Assembly (NCBI GenBank): GCA_051453625.1
Contig: JBOZIK010000001.1
Coordinates: 75,539,107 to 75,603,106, forward strand
Direction of reading: 5' to 3'
DNA from: Welwitschia mirabilis
Lineage: Eukaryota; Gnetophyta; Gnetopsida; Welwitschiales
DNA length: 64,000 bases
The notes below the pieces were generated by a model that was given only the letters and a program-made list of their open reading frames with translations, did no database searches and had not been told where the DNA came from. Position 1 is the stretch's first letter; every line of letters starts with the position of its first letter. Below, one piece after another: positions 1-11,612 of the stretch. The translations under genes were made by a program, and so were the position numbers.

Positions 1-40
1 GCCTATGGACTTGAATATTGTATATATTCACACTATAGCA
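1..40 (+). repeat. End of 5' LTR of ATH-1
   Basis: These bases align with about 8695-8734 in the 3' LTR (both read gcct..gacttgaatattg or a close variant, then a..attcaca) and end in CA directly before a primer site. The rest of this LTR lies upstream of the window. Confidence 0.75.
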
Positions 41-64
41 TTTTGATGCTGTTATTGGTAAAGG
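41..64 (+). other. Primer-binding site of ATH-1 (tRNA-Asp type)
   Basis: The sequence ttttgatgctgttattgg starts one base after the LTR-terminal CA. The 3' end of plant tRNA-Asp is complementary to TGGCGCCGTTGCCGGGGA. Over the alignable part the differences are nearly all C-to-T or G-to-A. The same site, decayed differently, follows the LTRs of ATH-2, ATH-3 and ATH-4. Confidence 0.75.
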
Positions 65-479
65 CTAAAAGAAGTTATAGGATTATTACTTTCCATGTAA
101 GTTCTTTGAAGTTTAGTTTAAATTATTTATTTAAAATAGTACTATAGTTTTATTATAGTTTAGTAGGTTTATTTTGGTAATTCTGTTTCCATAGTTTAAA
201 AAATTCATTGTTATTCTTTTAGTCATTATCACAACACTAGAAATGATAGTAGTAGATTTTTAAATTTATTTTATGTTTTTTGGAAATTTCCTTTCTATTA
301 ATAAAAATATTATCATCTTGTCTATCATATTCATTACAAATTGGATGACAGTCTATTTATTTAGTTACAACAATTTTCTCTGATTTTAGTTTTTTATTAT
401 TATGATGTTGTCAGCTATTTTTTATTTGGTTTTTATTTGTTATCTAAAGTATGCAAGGACATGGTGAATTCTAGAAAAA

Positions 480-1800
480 AGATGAAATATCAAAAAGAGT
501 AGACCTTGATTAAAGAAAATATCAAAGAAGAATTATTTAACTTTGAGAAAAATCTAGATATTCACACTCTAAGCACATAAATTCTAAGAATTTAAGAAGA
601 GGATTTATCTAATTTTATTATTTTATAATTATATTTTATGAAAGAAAACTATGAAAATAATAGCATAGAATTAGATTATGTCATTTCTTTTTCATCTATG
701 TCAAAATCCTCATAAAGATTTAATTACTATTAAAACATGTAAATTCCAAAATCCTTTCGATTTACTTATTAGTAATGATGTTGAATTGAGAAGCTTGAGT
801 ACTTATGTAATATTTTCTGTCAAACCTAAGGAAGGCTATTTCCAACATCTAGCTAATATTAAACAACTTGTACTTATCTTAGAAAATGGAAAGAAATACA
901 TTAGTAATTATACTTATATGATTATTTTTTTAGTCATCCTTATAAGAAAGTAAAAACTTTGTCTTAAAACCATTTCACACAAGAGTCCTAAATCATGGAG
1001 TCAAGTGTAAGAAATTTTTATTAAAATATTTTTAACTGAAAGTACCATGAGAAAAAGAATAAAGGAAATTACTAACTTTCAACAATAACCTCATGAGAAT
1101 TGTACCACAACTTATGAGCATTTTATCGTAGTTATTCATTCTAACTCTATTGATGAATTTCATAAAGAAGAATTGATAGATTATTTTTATAATGAATTAG
1201 CTAGTTAAACTAAATAATTTATAGACCTTTTTTGTGGTGGAAACTTGATAAACTTATTTTTAGATGATGCATGAAATGTGTAGGAAAATCTAGAAGAAAT
1301 AAGTTAAACTTAGTCAAAATTCACTTTTAAGGAAAATCAAATTGAAAGAAAATCATAAAATATTTAAAGCAAATGAAACATGACAAATAAGAATAGAAAG
1401 ATGATTTAACTAATATAATTAAGAATTTCACTATCACTTTAAAAATGTACACTCAAATAATAGTTGATGAAAAGATAGTAAAAAACAAAAACATAACTTT
1501 AACATGTGATATTTGTAAAGACAACTTTCATCAAACTAAAGAGTATCCCTTATTACCAACTTGTAAAAAGAGGATATTTGAGGAAGTATGTGCATTCAAT
1601 CAAAGAATACCTAACTTTAAAAATCAAACACAATTTGAACAAATATTAGGTGGATAATCAAAATGGAAACATTTTGAGAATAGATTCAAAAATTCAAACT
1701 TCCAACGAAATAACCTCAATCTTCAATTAAATCAAAAGGATCCACTTAAAATTTCCATGAAAGAATTGAAAAAAGTGAAATAAAATACTAATAAACTTAG
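480..1800 (+). pseudogene. Degenerate gag of ATH-1 with zinc knuckle
   Basis: Gag would form the capsid-like particle and bind element RNA. The clearest part is the open stretch 1445-1657, which contains CDIC-x4-H at 1505-1531 followed by YPLLPTC, the plant gypsy knuckle C-x2-C-x4-H-x4-C with the last Cys read as Tyr. Then come FEEVCAFNQR and an Asn/Phe-rich tail. A paralogous knuckle occurs in ATH-3 (YKVCDKNYHST near 50.9 kb). Upstream capsid sequence (including an open stretch at 678-953) is too decayed to place domains. Many stops, not translatable as one protein. Confidence 0.6.
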
Positions 1801-2340
1801 TAAATGAACTTTAACAAATGATGCTTACTAATCAAAGACAACAAGATTATCTCACATCTTAACATTTACCCAATTTAATTAAAGTCAAAAGAGATTTGAA
1901 GGTAGTAATGAGAAGTGAAAATGATATAACACCTCCTACCCATGAGGTCTCAACTTATAAAAAAAAATGAAAAAAGTAATAAAGAATATGATGTATAAAT
2001 TTTAGATACATATAACTTTCCATTAACATCACATATTAAATCCATCATTAAACATTCTTCATAAGAAAACAAAGGTAAGAAACCATCTACTTCTTGGCTT
2101 AATAGGTTAACATGAATTCTATCTATAATGAGCACTTGAAGACCTTGATGCAAGAGGTAAAAATCAACTTATCTTTTTGAAAACTCTTGTAAGAAAATTC
2201 TAAATATTATAAATTATAGAAAGATCTAGTAAGAAGAAAATAAAATGTATGATTCCTAGTAAATTTTATTGTGCTTAATCTATATCTAAATTAGTCATGA
2301 AAAATTGTTTTAAATTTAAAGACCCTAGGGTAGAACAAAT

Positions 2341-2760
2341 GAATGTCACCTTAGAATAAAATAAAAGAATTCAAAAAGCTTTAATTGCCATAGGAACCAG
2401 TGTTAAAATCATGACTCTTCACATATGTAAAAGTCTTAGGTTAGAAAACTAAATAGAACCTATACAAATCATCTTGGAATTAGCTGATACCCTAATTAAA
2501 AAACTATTAGGGATTATAAAGGACTTATTAATATAAATAGAAGAATCCTTTTACCCCATAGATATAGTCATCATTGAGGTAGAAGATGATGGAGATCCTC
2601 AACTACTTTTAGGAAGAGCATTTTATGCAACTGTCCATTGTATCATTAACACACAGCCAGAAATGATGGAATGTCATAGAGATAAGAAGAAGTTTACCTT
2701 TCAAGATTTTGATCCTATTGAAAAAGAAATAGGAGATGAGTCTAAATTAGAATAAAAACT
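2341..2760 (+). pseudogene. Aspartic protease domain of ATH-1
   Basis: Translation from about 2375 gives KALIAIGTSVKIMTLHICK, the flap-side segment IEPIQIILELAD, and then the C-terminal signature LLLGRAFYATVHCIIN at about 2610-2660. In the family the first motif carries the catalytic Asp of D-T/S-G; here that position is Ala, so the protease would be inactive even apart from the stops. In ATH-3 the same motif keeps the Asp (ALIDIGAS). Confidence 0.8.
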
Positions 2761-3239
2761 AAAACCAACCTTAGTTTTATATCATCATCCAATTGAGTAG
2801 AGAATGATAATTCTACAAGAACCAACTTTATATGAGCACTTGAATAAAATAGACTATATTAAGCATAAGAATGAGGAATATTTCAACTAAAGAAAACTCA
2901 ACATATTTACCTGATAGTAAATATTTTTGAAGAGTATTATTTCACATCCATCATTTCCATTATAGATAGGACGACACTTGGAAATTTCAAATTAGATTTA
3001 AAGGAGTTGTTTAAAGGTTGAAAAACATTTTTGTATTCAACAATCCAAAGAAACCTTTGATAATAAGTGATCTTATTACTCCTTAACAAAAATCCAACTT
3101 AATATCCCTTTTTACTTCTAAAGAAGAAGCTTTTCTTATATTTATAAAGACTTAGCCACCATCCTTCTTCCCATAGTTAAACATAAAATTTACATTAAGA
3201 ATAATGCTAAATCTACTAGATAAACCCAATGAGGGTTTA

Positions 3240-4440
3240 ATCTAGCCCTTAAGCAAGTAGTTAAAGATGAAATTATTAAAGTTATGGATGTTGGGATCAT
3301 CTATGCCATATCTGATAGTGAGTGGATTATTCCTTTGATAGTAGTTTCAAAAACAAATGGAAAATGGAGAATGTGCATTGAATTTAGAAAACATAATAAG
3401 GTCATTAAAAAGGATTATTGTACTTTACCCTTTCTTGATCAAGTGCTTTATAGAATCTAAGGACATGTCTACTGCTATTTTCTTTATGAGTATAGTGACT
3501 ATAATCAAGTTTCATAGCAAGTAAAGATTAAGTAAAAATGACTTTTACCTGATCTCATGGAATCTTTGCTTTTAGAAAAATGCATTTTGGACTTTGTAAT
3601 GCCTCTAGAACTTTGTAACAAGTAATGATAGGGATATTTTTTTTAACATTATAGAAGATTATATTAAAATTGTTATGGATGACATCTTCATATTTGGTGA
3701 AACTTTTGAACAAATACTTAAATTAGTGTATAAAAACTGACTTACATTTCAGCTAGGAAAAAATTTCCTTCTTGTGAATAATGGAATTATTTTAGGACAC
3801 TATATTTTTAGTGAAGGAATTAAGATGAACCCTATAAAAGTTGGTATCATTAAAAACCTTAGCATTATAACCAATGTTAAACAAGTTAGATTATTTCTTG
3901 ATCATGCTGGTTTCTATTGTTATTTTATTTATGATTAAGCCAAGGTTTGTAAACCCCTTCACTCATTACTAGAAAATGATGCTAAATTTAATTGGAACAA
4001 TTCATGTCAAATTGCTTTTGATACACTTAAGGATAAAATTTATTCTAAACCTATTACCATGGGTCTTGATTAGACTAAGGATTTTGAAATTATGTATGAT
4101 GCAAGCAACATTACTGTGGATGGGGTTTTTAGCCAAAAATATGAAAATGGCTTTAAAGTTATATCTAATATTAGTAAAAATTTATCCAACTCTCAATCCA
4201 ACTATATTAATACTGAAAGAAAAATGCTTATCATCATATTTTATCCTAATCATCTTAGAAACTACCTTCTTGTATTTTAAACCAATGTCTACATAGATCA
4301 TGTAGCTAGATGCTATATTATTACTAAGAAATATTCTAGTGCCAGACTTATTTAGTGGATCCTTCTCATATAATAATTTAATCTTACCATCATTGATAAG
4401 GCTAGAAAACATAATAGCATTCTAGATCACCTATCTCGAC
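3240..4440 (+). pseudogene. Reverse transcriptase and RNase H of ATH-1
   Basis: Motifs run in order: VVKDEIIKVMDVGIIY (about 3256), VVSKTNGKWRMCIEFRKHN (about 3340-3400), the active site IVMDDIFIFGETFEQI with Met-Asp-Asp at 3675-3683, and the connection to RNase H near 3900-4060. RNase H follows: FEIMYDASN (first Asp), NTERKM (Glu) and YIDH (Asp) at about 4084-4300, so its acidic residues are readable, although several reading frames must be used. Stops such as TAG, TGA and TAA replace Trp, Arg and Gln codons. Family: Ty3/gypsy. Confidence 0.88.
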
Positions 4441-5760
4441 TTTATTATTCTCATGATGAAATTCTCATAAATGAATTCTTTCTAGATGAATAATTATTTG
4501 CTATTGAAAAACTTTATGCGATCTCTTCTACTCATTTTACTCCTTGATATGCTAATATTATGAACTATTTTATTACCATGAAAAATCCTTAGCATTGAAA
4601 TCATAACTAATAAAATAGTTTTTTTATAGGATTGCTGGCTATCAGTGGAATGAACCCCATCTTTATAGAAGATGAAAAGACCAAATTATGCATAAATGTA
4701 TGACTGAATGGAAATGATTAGAGATCCTTATTCTTTGTTATGGAGGAATACATGGGAAACACTTTAGTAATCAAAAGACTATAATGAAAATTCTTCATTT
4801 TGGGTTTTCTTAGCCTACCATTTTTAAAGACTTGTTTAACTTTTCTAGAAGGTGTGATGCTTATCAACATTATAGTACCTTATTTTCCTTAAACATATGC
4901 TTGAATTTGAACCTTTTAATTATTAGGGGATTGACTTTATAGGCCTTATCAAACCATCTTCTCATGAAAAAAATTACATCTTAGTGGCTATTGATTATGT
5001 TATCAAGTGTGCTAAACTATTCCTACTACAAGAATGATGCCCAAACCATTTGTAATTTTGTCTAAACTTATATCTTTTAACATTTTGATTTTCTTAAAAT
5101 CATCATTAGCAATCAAGGAAATTATTTTATTAATTACATTTTTTAAAAACTTCTTTTATCCATCAAAATTAAACATATAATTACATATGCTTATCATTTA
5201 CAAACTAATGATCAAACCAAAAATGCAAATATAGAAATTAAAAAGATGCTTCAAAAATTAGCCTCTGTCAATAAGAAAATTCGGTTCTCTAAACTTAATG
5301 ATGTTTGTTGAGTCTAATTATTGATTCAATTCTCTAGGTTTCTCACCATATGAACTTGTGTATGGGAAGATTTGTGCCTTATCAACTGATGTTTGCTATA
5401 ACTCTTATCAATTCATACATTAAATTAACCTTATAAATCTAGACAAAAATCTTAAAACTTAATTATCCTAACTTGATCATTTAGATAAAAAGTGTACCCT
5501 TGTCATACATCATCAACTCATTTATAAAGTCTAAGCCAAGTTTAAACATGATAAAAAGTTTCTCCATAAGCAATTTGGACCTGGTCAACTTATTCCTTTA
5601 TACAATACCTGAGTGCACCTTTTACATAATAAGTTAGATCCTTATCTTATAAAAAAACTGCATTCTAATGGCTCAAGTACAATCTCTAATCTAGATACTA
5701 GGAAAATTCAAAAAATTAATGGATAAACATTAAAAAAATTATAAGTCATCTATTAATGAA
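4441..5760 (+). pseudogene. Integrase of ATH-1 (zinc domain, core, C-terminal domain)
   Basis: Integrase inserts the cDNA into the host genome. The HHCC zinc region is readable around 4740-4880. The core starts with a Tyr-stop-GIDFIG string at 4921-4944, where TAG stands in place of the family Trp and the first catalytic Asp is kept (4933-4935). The second catalytic Asp is read as Asn at 5111-5113 (ISNQGNYF), a single G-to-A change. NIEIKK near 5230 holds the Glu. The C-terminal domain (about 5560-5745) contains LH..HNKLDP and LHSNGSSTISN. Frameshifts separate these parts. Confidence 0.82.
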
Positions 5761-5789
5761 ATCATAATATTTCATATCTAAGATAAAAC

Positions 5790-6040
5790 CATGGTCATTA
5801 TGGTCTCCTACCATAATCGCATCAGGGTGAATTTTCTAGAAAGGGGCCTTTAGTAGTGTGATATGATAGATGTGGAAACTCCACTATGGGGTTACTTGGC
5901 CATGTAATATAGGTCCTTACTCCTCTAATAGTAGTTGTACATCATGATAGAATAAATTTTGGTTAGAGGCTATATGATTAGTAATTCCCCTAGTATCATC
6001 ACAAGAATTACTTGTTTTCTAGACTCCTTTTGCATATCAT
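5790..6040 (+). repeat. Conserved block downstream of integrase, copy in ATH-1
   Basis: This stretch (gaattttctagaaaggggcc, then gtggaaactccac, ttggccatgt, ctagactcc) recurs at 59825-60075 in ATH-2 and in inverted form at 48421-48640 in ATH-3. In all three it follows the integrase C-terminus. An open stretch begins at 5959 but is not shared with the other copies, so coding capacity is doubtful. It may be the remnant of an extra 3' ORF or an RNA element; function unknown. Confidence 0.7.
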
Positions 6041-7508
6041 TACTTCCACATATTCATTTTACTTTTTTGGATTCTAGAATTGTTTTGATATGTAAACTAA
6101 TGAGTTCATTTTTCAACATCTTTTTATCTTATCATTCATTATTCATAACATTAGACCTACTTGACATTGTCATAATCATTGCCTATTTTAATAGTACTTT
6201 ATAAACTTTTACATACTTTCATGCATTTTTCATGAGATTATTATATCATTTTTATTAAGGAAAATTGTTAGGTTAAAATGTAGGATAAGTAAACAATCTT
6301 CTTTATGTTCCTAGTTATCCATTTTCATTTTTATTTTTCTTTAGCTACTTTGTTGGGTTCTTCAAGGTTATTTTCATATCTTTTCAAAATAATATTGTGT
6401 ATTTGATCATTTAGTAGTTTTCTATTGATTTTACTCATAGTTTTTATCCATGAGGGTTATTGTTATTCTTTTTGATAGGTAACGATGATACTTTTAAGTT
6501 CCAGTTCTTACTTTTTCATGCTTACTAAGCACATTTAAGAAGTTCTTTTGAGAATTGCTTCTTTTTACTTAGTCCATTATTCTAGTCTCATTGTTTTTTC
6601 TTTTATACCTTTTTGACATAAATATATTTTTATCATGATTATTTTTTTAGGATTATTCTTTACTTTTTAACTTCTCCCTAATTTTCTATTGGTATTCTAA
6701 TTCTTGATTATTGTTTTCCTTACTTTTAGTCTTTTTTTTTGGATTTTCCCATATTTTTCAGCATCTGATTTGATAAGTGTCCTTCCATGTCTATCATTCC
6801 CGTGATAGAAAAGATAATAATCATCATTTTAGCTCTATTGTAATTTTAAATGTCTTGCTTAACTTGTGAAAGGAGGGGACAAGACATATTTTTTAGCTTC
6901 TTCTAAGATATTGAGATAGAACTTTAAATTTGAAAGGATCATTTTTAATGATTTTATGATATATATTTGTGATTATTTATTTGGATATTATTTCATATTA
7001 CTTGAATAAATATTCATGAACTTTATCTACCAAGAGCACAGTTGCAGACTCACAGGGCTTTTCTATAGCTATGTTTTAGAACATATAAAACATCATGAAA
7101 AAAGAAAAGAATGTTATGATTACTCTTTATACTTTTCTCCTTGTAGAATATGTTAATCAACTTTTATGAATCATTTTAAGTTATCACTACTTAGTTTTAC
7201 ACATCAGTTTTAGTATCACTAACTCAAATTATGCATACACATTATTAATTTCTTTGCTATCATTATTATGTTTTGTAATTTCTTATGTGTATGATATTCA
7301 TTTTTTATATCGTGATATGTTTAAGTAGGAGGCTTATAAATATGTTAGTATTTGTATCAATTAATTGGTTTTTGATGTCTATTTTGACATGGTAAAAATT
7401 AAACTCAAAATTACATTTTTTTAGTTGCTTGTTATCTTAGTTAAACTGGCTTGTAATATAATTAATTGCTTACTTTATTAGAGACTAATAAGGCTAAGTA
7501 GAGGGCTA
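6041..7508 (+). other. 3' internal region and polypurine tract of ATH-1
   Basis: No coding domain recognised. The distal part (about 6950-7508) is closely related to 61020-61541 in ATH-2, including ttatctaccaagagcaca (ATH-2: ttatctagcaagagcaca) and the stretch before the LTR. It ends in agtagagggcta, a purine-rich tract that would prime plus-strand DNA synthesis immediately upstream of the LTR start tgtt. Confidence 0.65.
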
Positions 7509-8734
7509 TGTTTTGATGCCAATTTATAGGATTTTAACAGTGTTTTTTGAGTAATTTTGTAGGACATTTATTTAGGTTTGGATGAAATTCTAATGATTAT
7601 GGATAATTAATAGGATGTTCACTAAAACATGCAATTCTTAGCATATTTGAAGGCATCTCAAGCTTATTTTGATAATTCATGTCTTAAAGGAAAGATTAAC
7701 CATATAGAATAGTAATTTCTCTTTGAGATGAAAGATAAAGAGGCTAGTCATCTTCATGAGAGTTAAGACGATAACACTACTGACATGGATTAAAGTTGTG
7801 GAAGTAACTATGAAGCCTAAAGCTAATGAATCAACTTTTGTTGTAGAGTATCATCCCCATTATCATCCACATGATACTTAAGATGACAACTATTTTTGTA
7901 TTAGTGGAAAGAATTATCTTTGTAATGAGATCATGTATCCCATATGGGTTGCTAGGGTTTCTTCTCCAACTCTTAGGATTGTGCTTCTAGAACTTTAATG
8001 TAAAAATATAAATACCCTTCCTTTCCTTTACTTCCATTTCTCTCTTTTATACTAGGTATTCTTGTGATGGAAGATTAAATAATAAGAGGTCCATCTATTA
8101 GTTACAGAGAGAATATTACCTTAGTGTTAGGCTGAGTATCCTCCATCAAGGTGCAACCACTTTATTATTAGTGAATGTAAAATTAATGATTAATTCAATT
8201 AATATTTTCACTCTTATTATGTAAATGTTTCTTATGGTTTAAGTTGATTATTATTTGGTGATAACTTCATAGTATATTTAGATCATAATAATAACCTTTA
8301 TTAAGATTGGCTTTGTTAGTTTAGATCTTATATTGCATTCCATTTTTCCATTTCCATATTGGCATTATTCATAATTTTTTTGGTACACATTATAGTTTAT
8401 ACTAGTCAGGAACAAGTTATTAAATCTTCTTAATTGATCTAAGTTATAAGAACTAATTCTTGTAACAAGAGGATTGCAATCCAAATAGAATGTATTACAC
8501 TTGCATTTCATCATCTTCATCTTGCATTACATTGCATTGTTTTTTATTTTTATTTGCTAAAATAGAAAAGGATAAATACTTTGTAAAATTAATTCTCTAA
8601 CTCATAGCATAGTGCCTTAAATGAATTACAACATTTGGATTAATGTCCATCTATACTAGTATGTGTTTTTATACAAGTATTGTGATTTACATGTTTTGCC
8701 TGAAGACTTAAAGATTGCATAAATTCACATCGCA
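7509..8734 (+). repeat. 3' LTR of ATH-1 (about 1.23 kb)
   Basis: It begins TGTTTTGATGCC after the purine tract and ends near the CA at 8733-8734, aligned with the 5' LTR end at position 40. It contains the conserved core ccatctattag..gagag..ttaccttagtgttagg, gagtatcctccat and an A/T-rich tail, shared with the other three Athila-like LTRs here. The exact 3' end is uncertain by a few bases because the following primer site is absent. Confidence 0.8.
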
Positions 8735-9980
8735 ATAGTTTCCCTTGAAGATTCCTTTCCTAATGAGTAACTATTTGCAATTAAGCAACTTTTCTTTATG
8801 TCATTTCAACATCTTAATCCATGATATGTAGACATTATCAATTACTTAGTTACCATGAAAACTTCTTAAAATTGAACTAGAAATCAATCAAAATCTTTTT
8901 TCATTGAATAGAAGATTGTGAATTGTATGAACTACATTTGTATCATAGGTGTAAAAACCGATCCATTCATAAGTATGTATCTGAATGGGAATAAAAAGGC
9001 ATCTTAACTTGATGTTATGGTGGTGTATGTGGTGGATATTTTAGTGGTTAAATAATATCCATTAAATTTTACATGTAGGATTTTATTAGTCCTCTCTTTC
9101 TAAAACTCTTTTAACTTTTCAAAAGATGTGAAGCATGCTAATACTTTAAAAGACCCTTTAAAATCTAAGACATTTTCATACAACTAATTCTAAAATGTGA
9201 ACCTTTTAATTATTGGGATATCAATTTCATATGCCATTTAAAACCATCTTATTATAATAAAATAATATTCTTATGGCTATTGATTATGTAATGAAGTGGT
9301 TGAGGCAATTCCTACTACTTCTAATGATGCTAAAACTATATGTCATTTTATTCTTTTAAATATCTTTTACCATTTTAGTTTTTCAAGGCTTTAATTAGTA
9401 AACAAGGAACTTATTTCATAAACAAAAGCTTTAGAAAACTTCTTCTTTTAGTAGGAATAAAACATATAACTGTTAATGCTTATCATTCTCAAACTAATGG
9501 CCAAGCCAAGAAGTCTAATAGAGAAATCAAAAATATGTTCTAAAAGCTTGTGTCAAAAAATAAAAAAGTCATGTTATCTCAAACTTAATGATTTTATTTT
9601 ATCTTATTGTAAATCTTAGAATAATTTCCTTGGTTTCTCGTTCTTTAAGATTATATATAGAAATATCTATGTTCTTCCCTTTCTTATGTGATACAACTTG
9701 TATAAAATGGAGTATTAACTTAATCTTCTTATTCTTGATAAGAATATTTAATATTAAATAGTACAATTATAATACATTCATCAAAAATAAACTTATGTTA
9801 TTCCTAAATGATCCACACACAGAGATTAAGATAAGGCTACTTGTGTTAAGAAAGTTTTGCATAAGTCATTTGAATCTAGTAAATTAGTGTTGTGTAATAT
9901 TCAATTGCATCTTATTCAAAACAATTTAACCTTAAATTCATTAGAACTTTTTCTTATAGAGAAAGTACATACTAATATCT
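8735..9980 (+). pseudogene. Integrase fragment of a second Athila-like element (ATH-4)
   Basis: Directly after the ATH-1 LTR comes coding-like sequence that starts in the spacer before integrase and is paralogous to 4480-5745. FNYWDINFI at about 9202-9228 has the first catalytic Asp read as Asn. ISKQGTYFINKSFRK and then VNAYHSQTNGQAKKSNREIK at about 9390-9530 are well preserved, with the catalytic Glu kept. FESSKLVLCNIQLHLIQNNL near 9870-9930 is the C-terminal domain. No gag, protease or RT precedes it, so the element is 5'-truncated. Stops and frameshifts throughout. Confidence 0.82.
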
Positions 9981-10418
9981 TAGTTAATATTTATCATGTA
10001 AAGACTAAGAAAAATGAAAGGTATTAAATATGATAAAAGATATTAACTTATAAGATCCCCTTAACTAAATGAAAGTATTTACCTTTACCATCATGTAAAT
10101 AATTTTTTAGTCACATATTTTGGTTGAGTTATTCTACTATTTGATCATTAGTCTACTTGATTCTTATTAAAATTAATTTGAGTTATTATAAAAGTACTTT
10201 TACATCTAGATTCTTCTAGTGATAAAGATTAGATTTTAGTTAATCTTAAAGACATTTCCATATCTAGAAGTTCAACACACTATCATGTTTTTCTTATGCA
10301 TTAATTATATTAAATCTAGTTCTCATCTTTAACTATCTACATATTAATTAACCTTATCAATGAAAACTCAATATAGAAATTTCTAATCAATGGATGTAGC
10401 AATATACTTTTTCTTTAA

Positions 10419-10490
<72 letters not shown>

Positions 10491-11612
10491 GGAATGGAGA
10501 AAAGTAGAGGAGGGGAGAGGAAGAGAGAGAGAAGGAGGAAAAAATAAAAGAAAAGAAAGAAATAAAAAAAAAGAATAAAATAAATTTTATGATGTGCTAT
10601 TACAAGTGCACTAAAGACAACTAACTATGATCTACCTTTAGCCTATGAATTCTTAGTCTCTTAGTAATGGCTACACCCCCCTCAGCATCATAAATGATAT
10701 CTTTCAAATCCTAGTAACTTAATAAAACTTCATAACATAATGATTGATGGGAGATAAGTTAACAGGGTGTTATTTATTGTTGTGACTAATTATTAGATTG
10801 AATTATAGTCCTAAGACTATATTGATGATTTGTAAGATAATCATTAGATGTTATCTTATCATTTTCCTTTTTATATGATGCACTATGTTACTTAATATTA
10901 AATAAAATATTTTTACTACTAATTACTTTTATAACATATATCAAGGAATCTTACTAGGTTAGCATTTAGGATATAGTTAGTTAATCTTCTTTAAGTATTC
11001 ATTTTTAGCCATTTACACTTAGTATTTTCATGGTAATTTTTTAGATATTATAAAGTCGCATCTACACTTACTTATTAGCCTAATGTATTCATTTTCAACA
11101 TTCTACTCATTTATCCATGCTTAAACACCTTCTTCTTTCACTTTCCATCTATTTGACTTTTCACCTCATTTCTACTTCACTTTATCTTGTTTTTTCGTTT
11201 TCTTTTTTTTTTTTTTGGCTTTTTAGCTTGTGTGTACTGCCTTCAAATGATATCTTATCCTTGATGCATCTTTTACAATCTTTGAGATGTTATAATACTT
11301 TGTTCTCATTCTATTATTTTTTTAACTTATAATGTATGGATGACTCTAGGGAGGGGATAGTTTATATGGAACTTTTAAAAAGTGATTTATTGAAAACAAG
11401 TTTTTATGTGGAATTATGTTTGTCATAAGCTCAAGTCATATGTTTGAATGAAATTCATATCATTTTGTGATAATTATTTTAAATGAGATATACTTTATGT
11501 TTATAATGTAATCATGTTGAAATGTTATCTTCTATCTCTTATTTAAGTAAACTAGCTTCCATGCTTTTCCACTTGCTTTGTGAAGGACTGACAAACACTG
11601 AATGAGGGGCTA
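9981..11612 (+). other. 3' internal region and polypurine tract of ATH-4
   Basis: No coding domain recognised. Contains the AG-repeat tract at 10.4 kb. The last 90 bases (aagtaaactagctt, acttgctttgtgaaggactgac, aatgaggggcta) match the pre-LTR sequence of ATH-2 (aagaactgac, agaagagggcta). An open stretch at 11117-11332 is driven by T-runs and is probably chance. Confidence 0.55.
10418..10590 (+). repeat. (AG)33 microsatellite and nearly pure purine tract
   Basis: A perfect AG dinucleotide array occupies about 10422-10487 (66 bases). It continues into a strand made almost only of A and G to about 10590 (aggaggggagaggaagagag, then A-rich). Such mirror-symmetric purine runs can form triplex DNA; whether this one does is inference. 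It lies in the 3' internal part of ATH-4. Confidence 0.95.

Larger units (their letters stand above)
1..8734 (+). mobile_element. ATH-1: nearly full-length Athila-like Ty3/gypsy retrotransposon, decayed
   Basis: The parts appear in gypsy order: LTR end, primer site, gag zinc knuckle, aspartic protease, RT, RNase H, integrase, 3' region, purine tract, LTR. The first 40 bases of the window match the last 40 of the LTR ending near 8734, so the window opens inside the 5' LTR. The order protease-RT-RH-IN, the tRNA-Asp-type primer site and the integrase tail (LH....KL, then HSNGS) point to the Athila/Tat group. Every domain is broken by stops and frameshifts, so it cannot be autonomous. The 5' target duplication lies outside the window. 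The Athila versus Tat choice is inference. Confidence 0.85.

Noticed and set aside
3976-4296. 106-codon frame over ATH-1 RNase H
   Set aside because: Another frame of the same DNA gives the RNase H motifs; this one is a shadow.
11117-11332. 71-codon Phe/Leu-rich frame
   Set aside because: Produced by T-runs in the 3' region of ATH-4; not conserved in ATH-1 or ATH-2.
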